Shown piece by piece: positions 15,742 through 20,534 of a DNA stretch of 22,529 bases. The notes under the pieces were generated by a model. That model saw nothing but the letters and a program-made list of their open reading frames with translations. It made no database searches and was not told the origin of the DNA. The position numbers were made by a program, and so were the translations under genes. Position 1 is the stretch's first letter. Every line of letters begins with the position of its first letter. This DNA comes from a virus: the IMG/VR virus record IMGVR_UViG_3300032217_000665, positions 1-22,529 of that record. The stretch is one strand, 5' to 3'.

Positions 15742-15750
15742 ATTATACCA
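15742..15750 (-). promoter_or_regulatory. Extended -10 promoter (TGGTATAAT), leaderless gene
   Basis: The minus strand reads TGGTATAAT then 8 bases and ATG at 15733. A second extended -10 (15821-15829) is 79 bp upstream, giving tandem promoters. Confidence 0.55.
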
Positions 15751-15763
15751 TAATTCATTTAGG

Positions 15764-15813
15764 CTAGACACTCTGAGCGCAGTGGGGTGGGGTATAGCAT
15801 CCCAGAGTGCTAG
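15764..15813 (-). promoter_or_regulatory. GC-rich leader hairpin at predicted 5' end of the tail transcript
   Basis: CAGAGTGCTAG (15803-15813) pairs with CTAGACACTCTG (15764-15775) over 11 bp with a one-base bulge, enclosing a GC-rich loop of about 27 bases. It lies in an otherwise AT-rich gap and begins at about the start point expected for the promoter at 15821-15829. It may stabilise the late mRNA or serve as a protein site. It has no T-run, so it is not an intrinsic terminator. Confidence 0.45.
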
Positions 15814-15820
15814 CACTAAA

Positions 15821-15829
15821 ATTATAACA
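15821..15829 (-). promoter_or_regulatory. Extended -10 promoter (TGTTATAAT)
   Basis: On the minus strand TGTTATAAT is followed by about 7 bases and then the GC-rich leader hairpin. No clear -35. Confidence 0.5.
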
Positions 15830-16019
15830 TTGTTTATATTATTAATTTAAACTACAGTGAATTTAAAAAGTTATCAAATTGTTATAATCAAAAAACCAGG
15901 GAACAGTGGAAAAAACTTTAAAACCAGTGTATACTTAAAATATATAAAGAAAAGAAGTATAAGATAAAGTTTATATATTAAATATCTTATATATTATATA
16001 ATAAGGAAAAAGGAAAACT
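15830..16019. other. AT-rich non-coding gap with inverted repeat
   Basis: No convincing gene. It holds a perfect 9-bp inverted repeat, TATAAGATA (15958-15966) with TATCTTATA (15983-15991). Two rightward extended -10-like words also occur, TGTTATAAT (15880-15888) and TGTATACT near 15930, with no rightward gene downstream except 16498. Such words arise easily in AT-rich DNA. Confidence 0.35.
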
Positions 16020-16304
16020 CTATTTAGAGCGAGTAATATACTCAATCAATATATCATACATATGATCAAGTTTATCGCTAGTTGCTTTACGAAGTTCTTT
16101 GGCTTCTTCTTGCTCGGATTTAATTGCCCGAATTTCATCCCTCATTGAAGTTCCGCCGTTAGTTTTAGTTTCGGATCTTATGTCGCAAACGGCTTCACGA
16201 ATAGGTTCGATTTGAGTTTTAACGTACCATCTGATTCCGCCGAGTAATATTGCTCCGATAGATAATAAAGTGAGCGTTAAACCAGCCCAATCACTAATAG
16301 TCAT
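16020..16304 (-). CDS. Putative holin-like small membrane protein
   Basis: 94 residues from ATG at 16304; an in-frame TTG at 16313 lies inside the leader. One membrane helix spans about 7-28 (AGLTLTLLSIGAILLGGIRWYV). The rest is cytosolic, charged and probably coiled coil (MRDEIRAIKSEQEEAKELRKATSDKLDHM, about 54-82, quoted in part). SETKTNGGTSMRDEI near 44-58 is like the NGGxSxxD linker of small membrane proteins encoded near lysis or tail genes of actinophages, where they are often called holins. The lysin is 13 kb away, so a lysis role is only a suggestion. No Shine-Dalgarno; TGA-TATAAT ends 9 bases before ATG. Confidence 0.65.
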   Translation of the reverse strand: MTISDWAGLTLTLLSIGAILLGGIRWYVKTQIEPIREAVCDIRSETKTNGGTSMRDEIRAIKSEQEEAKELRKATSDKLDHMYDILIEYITRSK

Positions 16305-16313
16305 AATAAACAA

Positions 16314-16322
16314 ATTATATCA
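16314..16322 (-). promoter_or_regulatory. Extended -10 promoter (TGATATAAT), leaderless gene
   Basis: TGATATAAT is followed by 9 bases and ATG at 16304. The -35 position holds TTATTT, a weak match. Confidence 0.5.
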
Positions 16323-16484
16323 TTATATGATACAAAAAATAAAAAGTTCGACGGTATTTTGATTCGCCGAAAATAGAGTTAACAAACCACCTATAGACAA
16401 ACAATGAGTTTAACAACTCACTATGTCTGGTGATGGAATGTATTCCCTGATATGCGAGTTATCTCAGATAAAAGGTTTATAGGC

Positions 16485-16490
16485 TATAAT
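16485..16490 (+). promoter_or_regulatory. -10 element for leaderless rightward gene
   Basis: TATAAT followed by 7 bases and ATG at 16498. Upstream are a GGAAT/ATTCC dyad (16435-16446) and a nested inverted repeat (TGAGTT with AACTCA, flanked by AGACA with TGTCT, 16395-16428), which may be regulator sites. Confidence 0.45.
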
Positions 16491-16497
16491 GGATTAT

Positions 16498-16722
16498 ATG
16501 TCAAGTTCTAACGATTCAGATGACCAGAAAGATGTTAATGTTTGGGATTTATTAAATCCTAATAAGCCTAGATCATCAGAAGAGTTGGCTGCATACCGCC
16601 TTGAAATATGCAAACAGTGTGAATTTTATAGAGAACGTACAAACCAATGTAAGAAGTGTGGATGTTTTATGAAACTAAAGACATCTCTTGAACATGCTAA
16701 ATGTCCTATAGGTAAATGGTAA
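16498..16722 (+). CDS. Small zinc-ribbon phage protein (CGCFM family)
   Basis: 74 residues from ATG at 16498. An ATG at 16489 overlaps the -10. WDLLNPN (16-22) is followed by RLEICKQCEFY with Cys38 and Cys41, CKKCGCFMKLKT with Cys51, Cys54 and Cys56, and CPIGKW with Cys69 at the end. Four of these Cys can bind zinc. This compact pattern is widespread in marine and freshwater phages as a protein of unknown function. It is the only rightward gene between the lysin and the early region, and is convergent with 16724-17437 with one base between stops. Confidence 0.78.
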   Translation: MSSSNDSDDQKDVNVWDLLNPNKPRSSEELAAYRLEICKQCEFYRERTNQCKKCGCFMKLKTSLEHAKCPIGKW

Positions 16723-16723
16723 A

Positions 16724-17437
16724 TTACTTATAACTTTTTTTACTCCAGAAATGTTTTACATAATTATTTACAATTGTACCCAATAAATCTCTATTTTTTA
16801 TTTCTTGATATTTACCTTCAGGCAAAAAGTTAAACTCTGCTTGCCAAGATTCTCTTTTAAATGGAGTTAGTTGAAACATAGGGGTTCCTTTTTCTATAAT
16901 ACCTTCAAAACCTTCTTTAATGTATCCAGGCGGAACAAGTTCATGTGGAGATGCATCATAATCAATTATTGCAGATATAGGTCTATAGATTGCATCTGGA
17001 TTGCCAGCAACAGGTGTTATGAAAGCAGAATATCCTTTAGGTAGTTTTGGTATCCACTTGTTTATGTATTTAAATGCTTGAGGGTTATACCCCGCAATTG
17101 TTGGTATACCGCTTGAATCGTGTGTTTCAAAAACAGGACTTTCAACTTTCCAACTTATGTTAGGACTGCCATTAATTTGTTGTATGTGTACATCTGCCCA
17201 TAAAGGAAATACATATCCAGAGGTAATTGAGTCTAGCATTGGTGTGCATTTTTTAAATGTTGCTGCATAGCCTATTCCATCAAAAATAAGTTTATTTCCT
17301 TTTGGGTTTTTTTCATTTACTGTATATGGTGTTGCATCTTTCCAATATTTAGGAACAGCCTGTGATGCTGGAAATGGTTTTAGACAGACTTCATATGCTG
17401 ATGGATCTTGTGCTATAAATTTAATAATGTTTGTCAT
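16724..17437 (-). CDS. Conserved phage protein of unknown function, paralogue of 9606-10304
   Basis: 237 residues. It shares CTPMLDSITSGY with CTPFQESFTSGY of the 9606 protein, also KGYSAFIT, EGFEGIIEKGTP and QLTPFKRESW. The N-terminus (PASQAVPKYWKDATPY) parallels KSFVPDWYKTT of the other copy. It contains FKKCTP and an H-rich ADVHIQQING stretch but no recognised catalytic motif. An AAGGGG ribosome site and an extended TGG-TATACT promoter precede it. It is the first late gene after the early leftward operon's terminator. Function unknown. Confidence 0.72.
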   Translation of the reverse strand: MTNIIKFIAQDPSAYEVCLKPFPASQAVPKYWKDATPYTVNEKNPKGNKLIFDGIGYAATFKKCTPMLDSITSGYVFPLWADVHIQQINGSPNISWKVESPVFETHDSSGIPTIAGYNPQAFKYINKWIPKLPKGYSAFITPVAGNPDAIYRPISAIIDYDASPHELVPPGYIKEGFEGIIEKGTPMFQLTPFKRESWQAEFNFLPEGKYQEIKNRDLLGTIVNNYVKHFWSKKSYK

Positions 17438-17454
17438 GAGTTCCCCTTAGTTCT

Positions 17455-17463
17455 AGTATACCA
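17455..17463 (-). promoter_or_regulatory. Extended -10 promoter (TGGTATACT)
   Basis: Lies 17 bases before the ATG at 17437; the leader contains AAGGGG. It starts late leftward transcription about 80 bp after the early-operon terminator. Confidence 0.5.
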
Positions 17464-17543
17464 TTTTCTGAAAAAATTTTCATTTTAAAAAAATCTGAAT
17501 ATTTTTCTTAAATGTATGATACATGTATTTGTAAATAAAAACC

Positions 17544-17576
17544 AAAAAAAATAGTGAGCACACAAGCACCCACTAT
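17544..17576 (-). terminator. Intrinsic terminator of the leftward early operon
   Basis: ATAGTG (minus strand) pairs with CACTAT, extended inward by mixed and G-T pairs to an 11-bp stem around TTGT (stem 17551-17576), followed by eight T residues on the minus strand. Confidence 0.85.
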
Positions 17577-17597
17577 CTTTAATGTTTATTTAGTTAG

Positions 17598-17705
17598 TTA
17601 GAAACCATTTTGCTTAATGTCTTGGATCATCATTCTAAATAACTTAATCGTAACACCTAGCATAATTAGTTGCACGATTGTAGTTAGTAATCTATTTAGT
17701 GTCAT
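17598..17705 (-). CDS. 35-residue membrane peptide
   Basis: ATG at 17705, TAA at 17598-17600. The start lies 14 bp inside the preceding gene, with an AGAGGGG ribosome site about 8 bases upstream. One hydrophobic helix spans about residues 5-23 (RLLTTIVQLIMLGVTIKLF), and the C-terminus is polar (QDIKQNGF). It is last in the leftward early operon, just before the terminator. It may be a small membrane effector, such as one acting on host membrane proteins or lysis timing, but this is a guess. No family recognised. Confidence 0.55.
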   Translation of the reverse strand: MTLNRLLTTIVQLIMLGVTIKLFRMMIQDIKQNGF

Positions 17706-17853
17706 TAGTAGATACCCCTCTAACGTTATAGGTAAAGCCCTTACCTAGTTTTTCTAGTTCTTTCATAACGCTTAGGATATCCTCTGCGCTATTAGCCTTG
17801 TTATCTACTGAGAGTAGATTGCTACCCTGCCATAGTGAGTAAGTGATTGTCAT
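17692..17853 (-). CDS. 53-residue early protein, unknown
   Basis: ATG at 17853 shares one base with the stop of the previous gene (TAATG). The product starts MTITYSLWQGSNLLSVDNKA and continues with a helical EDILSVMKELEKLGKGF segment, ending NVRGVSTNDTK. There are no Cys residues and no membrane helix. It resembles actinophage mini-proteins in which a short beta hairpin precedes a helix. Part of a four-gene leftward operon with one-base or short overlaps. Confidence 0.6.
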   Translation of the reverse strand: MTITYSLWQGSNLLSVDNKANSAEDILSVMKELEKLGKGFTYNVRGVSTNDTK

Positions 17854-17984
17854 TAGTTATTCTCCTCTAGTGTGTTAAAGATTTCGGTTAGTGTGGCGTT
17901 AGCCTTAGTTAGTGTAGCGATAGCCTCTGCTAGGCTTGCTTTCTGTGTAGCCTCTATATGGGCTATATATTCTTCTAGTGTCAT
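17853..17984 (-). CDS. 43-residue helical early protein, unknown
   Basis: ATG at 17984 overlaps the stop of the gene upstream by one base. The product starts MTLEEYIAHIEATQKASLAE and continues AIATLTKANATLTEIFNTLE. It is almost wholly helical, with hydrophobic residues spaced by 3-4 positions, so a coiled coil or helical dimer is likely. Acidic overall. No recognised family; position suggests a regulator or host-interaction peptide. Confidence 0.6.
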   Translation of the reverse strand: MTLEEYIAHIEATQKASLAEAIATLTKANATLTEIFNTLEENN

Positions 17985-18172
17985 TAGTTATTGACCTTTC
18001 TTTTTTGTAGTGAGGCATATCGCTTAGCGATAACCATAGCCTTATCAAAACCATATTTATTTAATAGTATTTGACACTCTCTAATTGAGAGAGCCTCTTT
18101 TGGTAGAGGATTGTTGATAGATAGAGCAGATGAACCAAACTCTTCTGCTATTTCGTTATATATAGTGTTCAT
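17984..18172 (-). CDS. 62-residue early protein, possible DNA-associated helix bundle
   Basis: The product starts MNTIYNEIAEEFGSSALSIN and then has LPKEALSIRECQILLNKYGFDKAMVIAKRYASLQKRK. The basic C-terminus and helix-turn-helix-like spacing (RECQILLNKYGFDKAMVIAKRY, quoted in part) would fit nucleic-acid or protein contact, but no family match is certain. It is first in the leftward operon, 140 bases or more from its promoter. An AAAGAAAGG ribosome site follows a leader hairpin (18197-18213). Confidence 0.65.
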   Translation of the reverse strand: MNTIYNEIAEEFGSSALSINNPLPKEALSIRECQILLNKYGFDKAMVIAKRYASLQKRKVNN

Positions 18173-18196
18173 ATTAGTGAACCTTTCTTTTAATGC

Positions 18197-18213
18197 GATA
18201 ACCTTGTGTTATC
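18197..18213 (-). promoter_or_regulatory. Leader hairpin before ribosome site
   Basis: GATAAC with GTTATC, loop of 5 bases, followed on the minus strand by 8 bases and AGAAAGG. The same hairpin-then-AGAAAGG layout is found before the starts at 18526, 18791 and 19408. Confidence 0.5.
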
Positions 18214-18329
18214 TTTTCCTTGCCTAGGTTATTTGCTCTTATTTGCTACGCTCATACTATTTCTAGTCTTATTTGGTAGGCTCAGAGGCTCACTAGGATT
18301 TTTCTTTATTTAATTTTTCTTATAGTAGA

Positions 18330-18369
18330 ATACTATCACACTATCCCCGAAAAGTCAAGACGACACGCC
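18330..18369 (-). promoter_or_regulatory. Early leftward promoter with GGCGTGTCG element
   Basis: Minus strand: GGCGTGTCG (18361-18369), 2 bases, TTGACT (18353-18358), a 17-base spacer, and TAGTAT (18330-18335) preceded by TGA. A leader of about 150 bases leads to the gene at 18172. Confidence 0.8.
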
Positions 18370-18379
18370 GTAGGCTAGG

Positions 18380-18395
18380 TGTGATTTAGCCCACA
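18380..18395. promoter_or_regulatory. CRP/GlxR-like palindrome
   Basis: TGTGATTTAGCCCACA matches TGTGA-N6-TCACA with one mismatch. Its centre is 57.5 bp from the downstream end of the -10 at 18330. It overlaps the last codons of the gene at 18386-18526. Confidence 0.55.
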
Positions 18396-18526
18396 TATTT
18401 AGAGCATAGAGGGTATCTGGAGTGTATGGCTAGGTAGCCACACTCTGGGCAGATAGCGTCTCCTAGACGCTCTAGTAGGGCTTCTGGACTCTCTAAAGAG
18501 TTTCTATTTTCATATAGTGAGTTCAT
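18386..18526 (-). CDS. 46-residue Cys-pair (zinc) mini-protein
   Basis: ATG at 18526, 5 bases after AGAAAGGAG, TAA at 18386-18388. Product starts MNSLYENRNSLESPEALLER; then CPECG (Cys26, Cys29) and Cys41 form a probable small zinc knuckle with His35 nearby. It has its own promoter (18572-18600) and a leader hairpin. A 7-bp inverted repeat (AGCGTCT with AGACGCT) lies inside the coding region. Function unknown; probably an early host-interaction or regulatory protein. Confidence 0.65.
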   Translation of the reverse strand: MNSLYENRNSLESPEALLERLGDAICPECGYLAIHSRYPLCSKYVG

Positions 18527-18541
18527 CTGAACTCCTTTCTT

Positions 18542-18560
18542 ATAGTTATACTTTAACTAT
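18542..18560 (-). promoter_or_regulatory. Leader hairpin at 5' end of early mRNA
   Basis: ATAGTTA with TAACTAT (7 bp, 5-base loop) begins about where the promoter at 18572-18600 should start RNA, and is directly followed by AAGAAAGGAG and the ATG at 18526. Confidence 0.55.
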
Positions 18561-18571
18561 CTAATACTGCA

Positions 18572-18611
18572 AGTATAACATAGATACCCCCAAAAGTCAA
18601 GACGACACGCC
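18572..18611 (-). promoter_or_regulatory. Early leftward promoter with GGCGTGTCG element
   Basis: GGCGTGTCG (18603-18611), 2 bases, TTGACT (18595-18600), a 17-base spacer, and TATACT (18572-18577) preceded by TGT. It has the same layout as the promoter at 18330-18369. Confidence 0.83.
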
Positions 18612-18621
18612 GTATAATTAA

Positions 18622-18637
18622 TGTGATTTAGGCCACA
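18622..18637. promoter_or_regulatory. CRP/GlxR-like palindrome
   Basis: TGTGATTTAGGCCACA, one mismatch to TGTGA-N6-TCACA. Its centre is 57.5 bp from the -10 end at 18572, identical to the spacing at the other leftward promoter. Confidence 0.6.
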
Positions 18638-18649
18638 CGGGGCGGGTGC

Positions 18650-18709
18650 TGTGGATAACCTGTGGATTGTTGTTCATCTGTTGTTCATCTTGGAATCCCA
18701 CGACACGCC
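18650..18709. other. DnaA-box cluster with 11-bp tandem repeat; possible replication origin
   Basis: TGTGGATAA (18650-18658) is the reverse complement of the perfect DnaA box TTATCCACA; TGTGGATTG follows at 18661-18669 with two mismatches. TGTTGTTCATC occurs twice in tandem (18668-18678, 18679-18689). A minus-strand GGCGTGTCG closes the block (18701-18709). Early genes diverge from this region. Origin function is inferred. Confidence 0.4.
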
Positions 18710-18738
18710 GATAAAATGTCAGTGGTAGGTGATAGACT
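18710..18738 (+). promoter_or_regulatory. Early rightward promoter, ATGTCAGT type
   Basis: GATAAA at the -35 place, 17-base spacer beginning ATGTCAGT, and TAGACT (18733-18738) preceded by TGA. Similar promoters are at 20705-20733 and 21890-21918. The leader then folds an 8-bp hairpin, GTTGAGAA with TTCTCAAC (18753-18771), just before AAGAAAGG. Confidence 0.65.
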
Positions 18739-18790
18739 TCTAGGTATAGAAGGTTGAGAAAGGTTCTCAACAAGAAAGGTAGGTCATAAA

Positions 18791-18973
18791 ATGACTACAC
18801 TAATAAAAGAGATAACACTCTCAAATGTTACCGCTGACGAGGCTAATCAAATCGTCTGCGTGTTCTGTTCTGATTATTGCTCAGAAAATTTCTGCGTATC
18901 TTGTAATGAATACAAGGGTCTGATGACTCTTGGTGAGTGGTTATCATACACTCAAGAAAGTTGGTTAGCATAA
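18791..18973 (+). CDS. 60-residue Cys-rich mini-protein
   Basis: The N-terminal part MTTLIKEITLSNVTADEANQ suggests a short strand and helix. It is followed by Cys23, Cys26, Cys30, Cys35 and Cys38 (VCVFCSDYC, FCVSC), which could form a zinc or other metal site. The C-terminus ends LGEWLSYTQESWLA. It is the first gene of rightward operon A, with an AAGAAAGG ribosome site behind a strong leader hairpin. The stop overlaps the next ATG by one base. No family recognised. Confidence 0.68.
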   Translation: MTTLIKEITLSNVTADEANQIVCVFCSDYCSENFCVSCNEYKGLMTLGEWLSYTQESWLA

Positions 18974-19095
18974 TGGGTTATGTAGAAATTTTTCGCCTTG
19001 ATGAACAAGGTGCTGGTTGGGTAGATTTATCTGAGGCTACCCCGTCAGAATTGCTTGACTTAGAAATTGGTTTATTTCAGGAAGGTGCATTGTAA
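18973..19095 (+). CDS. 40-residue early protein, unknown
   Basis: TAATG overlap at both ends (18971-18975 and 19093-19097) shows tight coupling. The product starts MGYVEIFRLDEQGAGWVDLS and ends with an acidic helix, PSELLDLEIGLFQEG. It has no Cys or membrane helix. Codon use is like its neighbours. Function unknown. Confidence 0.6.
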   Translation: MGYVEIFRLDEQGAGWVDLSEATPSELLDLEIGLFQEGAL

Positions 19096-19196
19096 TGACT
19101 AAAGATATTTTTGGATTTGAAAAATCAATTCAACTTGATCATCTTAATGATGAACAAATTAATTTACTTGATGAAATTTTTAAAGATTTCAAATAA
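19095..19196 (+). CDS. 33-residue acidic early peptide
   Basis: Starts in the TAATG of the previous gene; product MTKDIFGFEKSIQLDHLNDE then QINLLDEIFKDFK. It is helical and acidic. It is last in operon A, and a terminator-like hairpin starts 10 bases after the stop. Real translation is supported by coupling; function unknown. Confidence 0.55.
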   Translation: MTKDIFGFEKSIQLDHLNDEQINLLDEIFKDFK

Positions 19197-19205
19197 ATAA
19201 AAACT

Positions 19206-19255
19206 AAAGTTGCAGAATAATAAACTGCAATTTTAGGGGCGCCCGTGGTCGGGCG
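19206..19255 (+). terminator. End of operon A: AT-rich stem plus GC hairpin
   Basis: TTGCAG (19210-19215) with CTGCAA (19225-19230), loop of 9 bases, stem extended by A-T pairs into TTTT (19231-19234). Directly after is CGCCCG-TGGT-CGGGCG (19240-19255), which leads into GGCGTGTCG (19252-19260). The same pair of elements ends operon B. Confidence 0.6.
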
Positions 19256-19267
19256 TGTCGCTGCTTA

Positions 19268-19283
19268 TGTGATAAAGAACACA
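19268..19283. promoter_or_regulatory. CRP/GlxR-like palindrome
   Basis: TGTGATAAAGAACACA, one mismatch to TGTGA-N6-TCACA, 7 bp after GGCGTGTCG. Centre 77.5 bp from the -10 end at 19353. Confidence 0.5.
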
Positions 19284-19289
19284 CTCTCT

Positions 19290-19334
19290 GAGCGTCTCAT
19301 TATTTGGAATTACTGGAAAGTAACTTGATATTTT
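19290..19334 (+). repeat. 45-bp promoter-region repeat, copy 1
   Basis: Begins GAGCGTCTCA, contains AATTACTGG and ends TTGATATTTT. It matches 21779-21823 at 38 of 45 positions by hand alignment. It includes the -35 of the promoter at 19325-19353. Confidence 0.7.
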
Positions 19335-19353
19335 GAGGTTTTTATGGGATAAT
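19325..19353 (+). promoter_or_regulatory. Early rightward promoter of operon B
   Basis: TTGATA (19325-19330), 17-base spacer, GATAAT (19348-19353) preceded by TGG. The leader contains AGTGG...CCACT (19371-19389) and then AAGAAAGGAAG before ATG at 19408. Confidence 0.78.
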
Positions 19354-19407
19354 AGTATTATTAGAAAGTAAGTGGTAAAGAAATCCACTAAAGAAAGGAA
19401 GTTAAAA

Positions 19408-19602
19408 ATGACTTCATTAAAAAATAAAACCAATATTGGTTTAGCACTAGGAATTTCTGGTGTTCTCGAAAATCGTATTTTACACGATTGGAATAATGGT
19501 GGATGTAAATCTGCTTATGGTCTTAGCGTTTATCAACGCAAAGTTTTGCTAAAAGTTTTAATTAGCGAAAATCCTAAATGCGAATGCGTGGTGTGTTTAT
19601 AA
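19408..19602 (+). CDS. 64-residue early protein, unknown
   Basis: ATG at 19408 chosen because AAAGAAAGGAAG lies 8 bases upstream; a GTG at 19372 falls in the leader hairpin. The product starts MTSLKNKTNIGLALGISGVL, then NRILHDWNNGGCKSAYGLSV and ends NPKCECVVCL. The basic, helical middle (QRKVLLKVLIS) and Cys cluster at the C-terminus (KCECVVC) may bind metal. First gene of operon B; stop overlaps the next start. Unknown function. Confidence 0.68.
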   Translation: MTSLKNKTNIGLALGISGVLENRILHDWNNGGCKSAYGLSVYQRKVLLKVLISENPKCECVVCL

Positions 19603-19841
19603 TGAGCATATCACTCGCTAATAAATTGGCTAAAGATAAATTCTTTTTGCCACCTTCAAAATATATTAACCACAAAGTTGTGGAAATTATTTCGCTAAAT
19701 GACGAAACTGAAATGGTTTCAGTTACACTTCAGAAATATGGAATTAGTCGTAGTGCTAATGCCGTAAAAGGTAATTTAATAACTATTGAATTGCCATATT
19801 CAGAATTCAAAAACTTAAATGGTTGGGGAAATAATAAATGA
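19602..19841 (+). CDS. 79-residue early protein, unknown
   Basis: ATG at 19602 in a TAATG overlap is preferred over ATG at 19578, which lies inside the previous gene. The product starts MSISLANKLAKDKFFLPPSK, then a beta-rich part HKVVEIISLNDETEMVSVTL and KYGISRSANAVKGNLITIEL. The spacing suggests a small barrel. The ATGA overlap with the next gene couples translation. No family recognised. Confidence 0.68.
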   Translation: MSISLANKLAKDKFFLPPSKYINHKVVEIISLNDETEMVSVTLQKYGISRSANAVKGNLITIELPYSEFKNLNGWGNNK

Positions 19842-20044
19842 CAATTAAAATTGGTGGGCTAGGACAAGAAGTTTCTTGTTACTGCCCTATATGTTCAGAA
19901 AAAATGACTCATATGTGCGTGGCTACTCTTGGAACGGGCAAAACAATTCGCTATGAGTGGCAATGTAATTCTTGCGAACTTTATCTAAAATCAGATAGAG
20001 ATGGAAATGCTAAGATGTTAAAAGAAATGGAGTTAATAAAATGA
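19838..20044 (+). CDS. 68-residue zinc-ribbon mini-protein
   Basis: Two Cys pairs, CPIC (16-19) and CNSC (43-46), with Cys14 and Cys27 nearby, give a classical zinc-ribbon order separated by a beta hairpin (MTHMCVATLGTGKTIRYEWQ). Overlaps both neighbours by 4 bp (ATGA). Zinc ribbons of this size in phages often bind nucleic acids or host RNA polymerase, but nothing here proves that. Confidence 0.72.
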   Translation: MTIKIGGLGQEVSCYCPICSEKMTHMCVATLGTGKTIRYEWQCNSCELYLKSDRDGNAKMLKEMELIK

Positions 20045-20205
20045 GCACTTTTGTAAATCTTGATTCCGTTTGCGGAAAATCATCTGCTTCTGTTGATGTC
20101 TATGACTTAGACCTCAATCCTCATGGCGTTATCTGTTGCGATAACTGCCGTTCAATTTTAATCTGCCGTAAGGCGTGGGACTTTTTATACAAGGAGAATA
20201 AATAA
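20041..20205 (+). CDS. 54-residue Cys-rich early protein
   Basis: ATG at 20041 overlaps the previous TGA. Product starts MSTFVNLDSVCGKSSASVDV; the middle has GVICCDNCRSILICRKAW with Cys32, Cys33, Cys36 and Cys42 plus Cys11. This looks like a knuckle-type metal site. Ends FLYKENK with TAA directly before the next ATG. Function unknown. Confidence 0.62.
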   Translation: MSTFVNLDSVCGKSSASVDVYDLDLNPHGVICCDNCRSILICRKAWDFLYKENK

Positions 20206-20298
20206 ATGAAAACACTACAAGAAAAATTAGATGAAAGCGCAAAAGCGTTAGAGCCAATTCTTTGGGAACTACTAGATGAGATTGAAGAGAATAAATAA
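20206..20298 (+). CDS. 30-residue acidic helical peptide
   Basis: ATG immediately after the previous TAA; AAGGAG 10 bases upstream is a good ribosome site. Product MKTLQEKLDESAKALEPILW then ELLDEIEENK, nearly all helix and strongly acidic. The next gene starts directly after its stop. Possibly an anti-host peptide; no family can be given. Confidence 0.55.
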   Translation: MKTLQEKLDESAKALEPILWELLDEIEENK

Positions 20299-20469
20299 AT
20301 GATGACTAGAAAAGACTATGTTGCAATTTCAACAATTCTAAATCAACATGCAAAATCTTATATGGATGAAACTGATTTCCAAATTTTAGTTGATGAGTTT
20401 GGAGAATTCTTTTTTGCTGATAATAAAAATTTTTCTCCAAACCAATTTGAAGTTGCTTGTTTCAAATAA
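20299..20469 (+). CDS. MTRKDYV-family small phage protein (copy 1)
   Basis: 56 residues: MMTRKDYVAISTILNQHAKS, then TDFQILVDEFGEFFFADNKN and FSPNQFEVACFK. It is a paralogue of 21314-21502: both start MMTRKDYV, have FFADN-xFSPN-FE-AC and end an operon's soluble genes. This family, with an ADNPRFD-like C-terminal phrase, is widespread in actinophages and other environmental phages and has no known function. It is last in operon B, with a terminator-like hairpin 8 bases after. Confidence 0.75.
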   Translation: MMTRKDYVAISTILNQHAKSYMDETDFQILVDEFGEFFFADNKNFSPNQFEVACFK

Positions 20470-20476
20470 TAAAAAT

Positions 20477-20526
20477 AAAGTTTGCAAAATAAAAACTTGC
20501 AAATTTTAGACCGCCCCGTTCGGGCG
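20477..20526 (+). terminator. End of operon B: AT-rich stem plus GC hairpin
   Basis: TTTGCAA (20481-20487) with TTGCAAA (20497-20503), 9-base loop, then TTTT. Next is CGCCC (20512-20516) with GGGCG (20522-20526), running into GGCGTGTCG (20523-20531). Same order as at 19206-19260. Confidence 0.65.
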
Positions 20527-20534
20527 TGTCGCAA

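Noticed and set aside
16340-16480. tRNA-like GTTCGA word near 16346
   Set aside because: No acceptor stem, anticodon arm or CCA can be formed around it on either strand.
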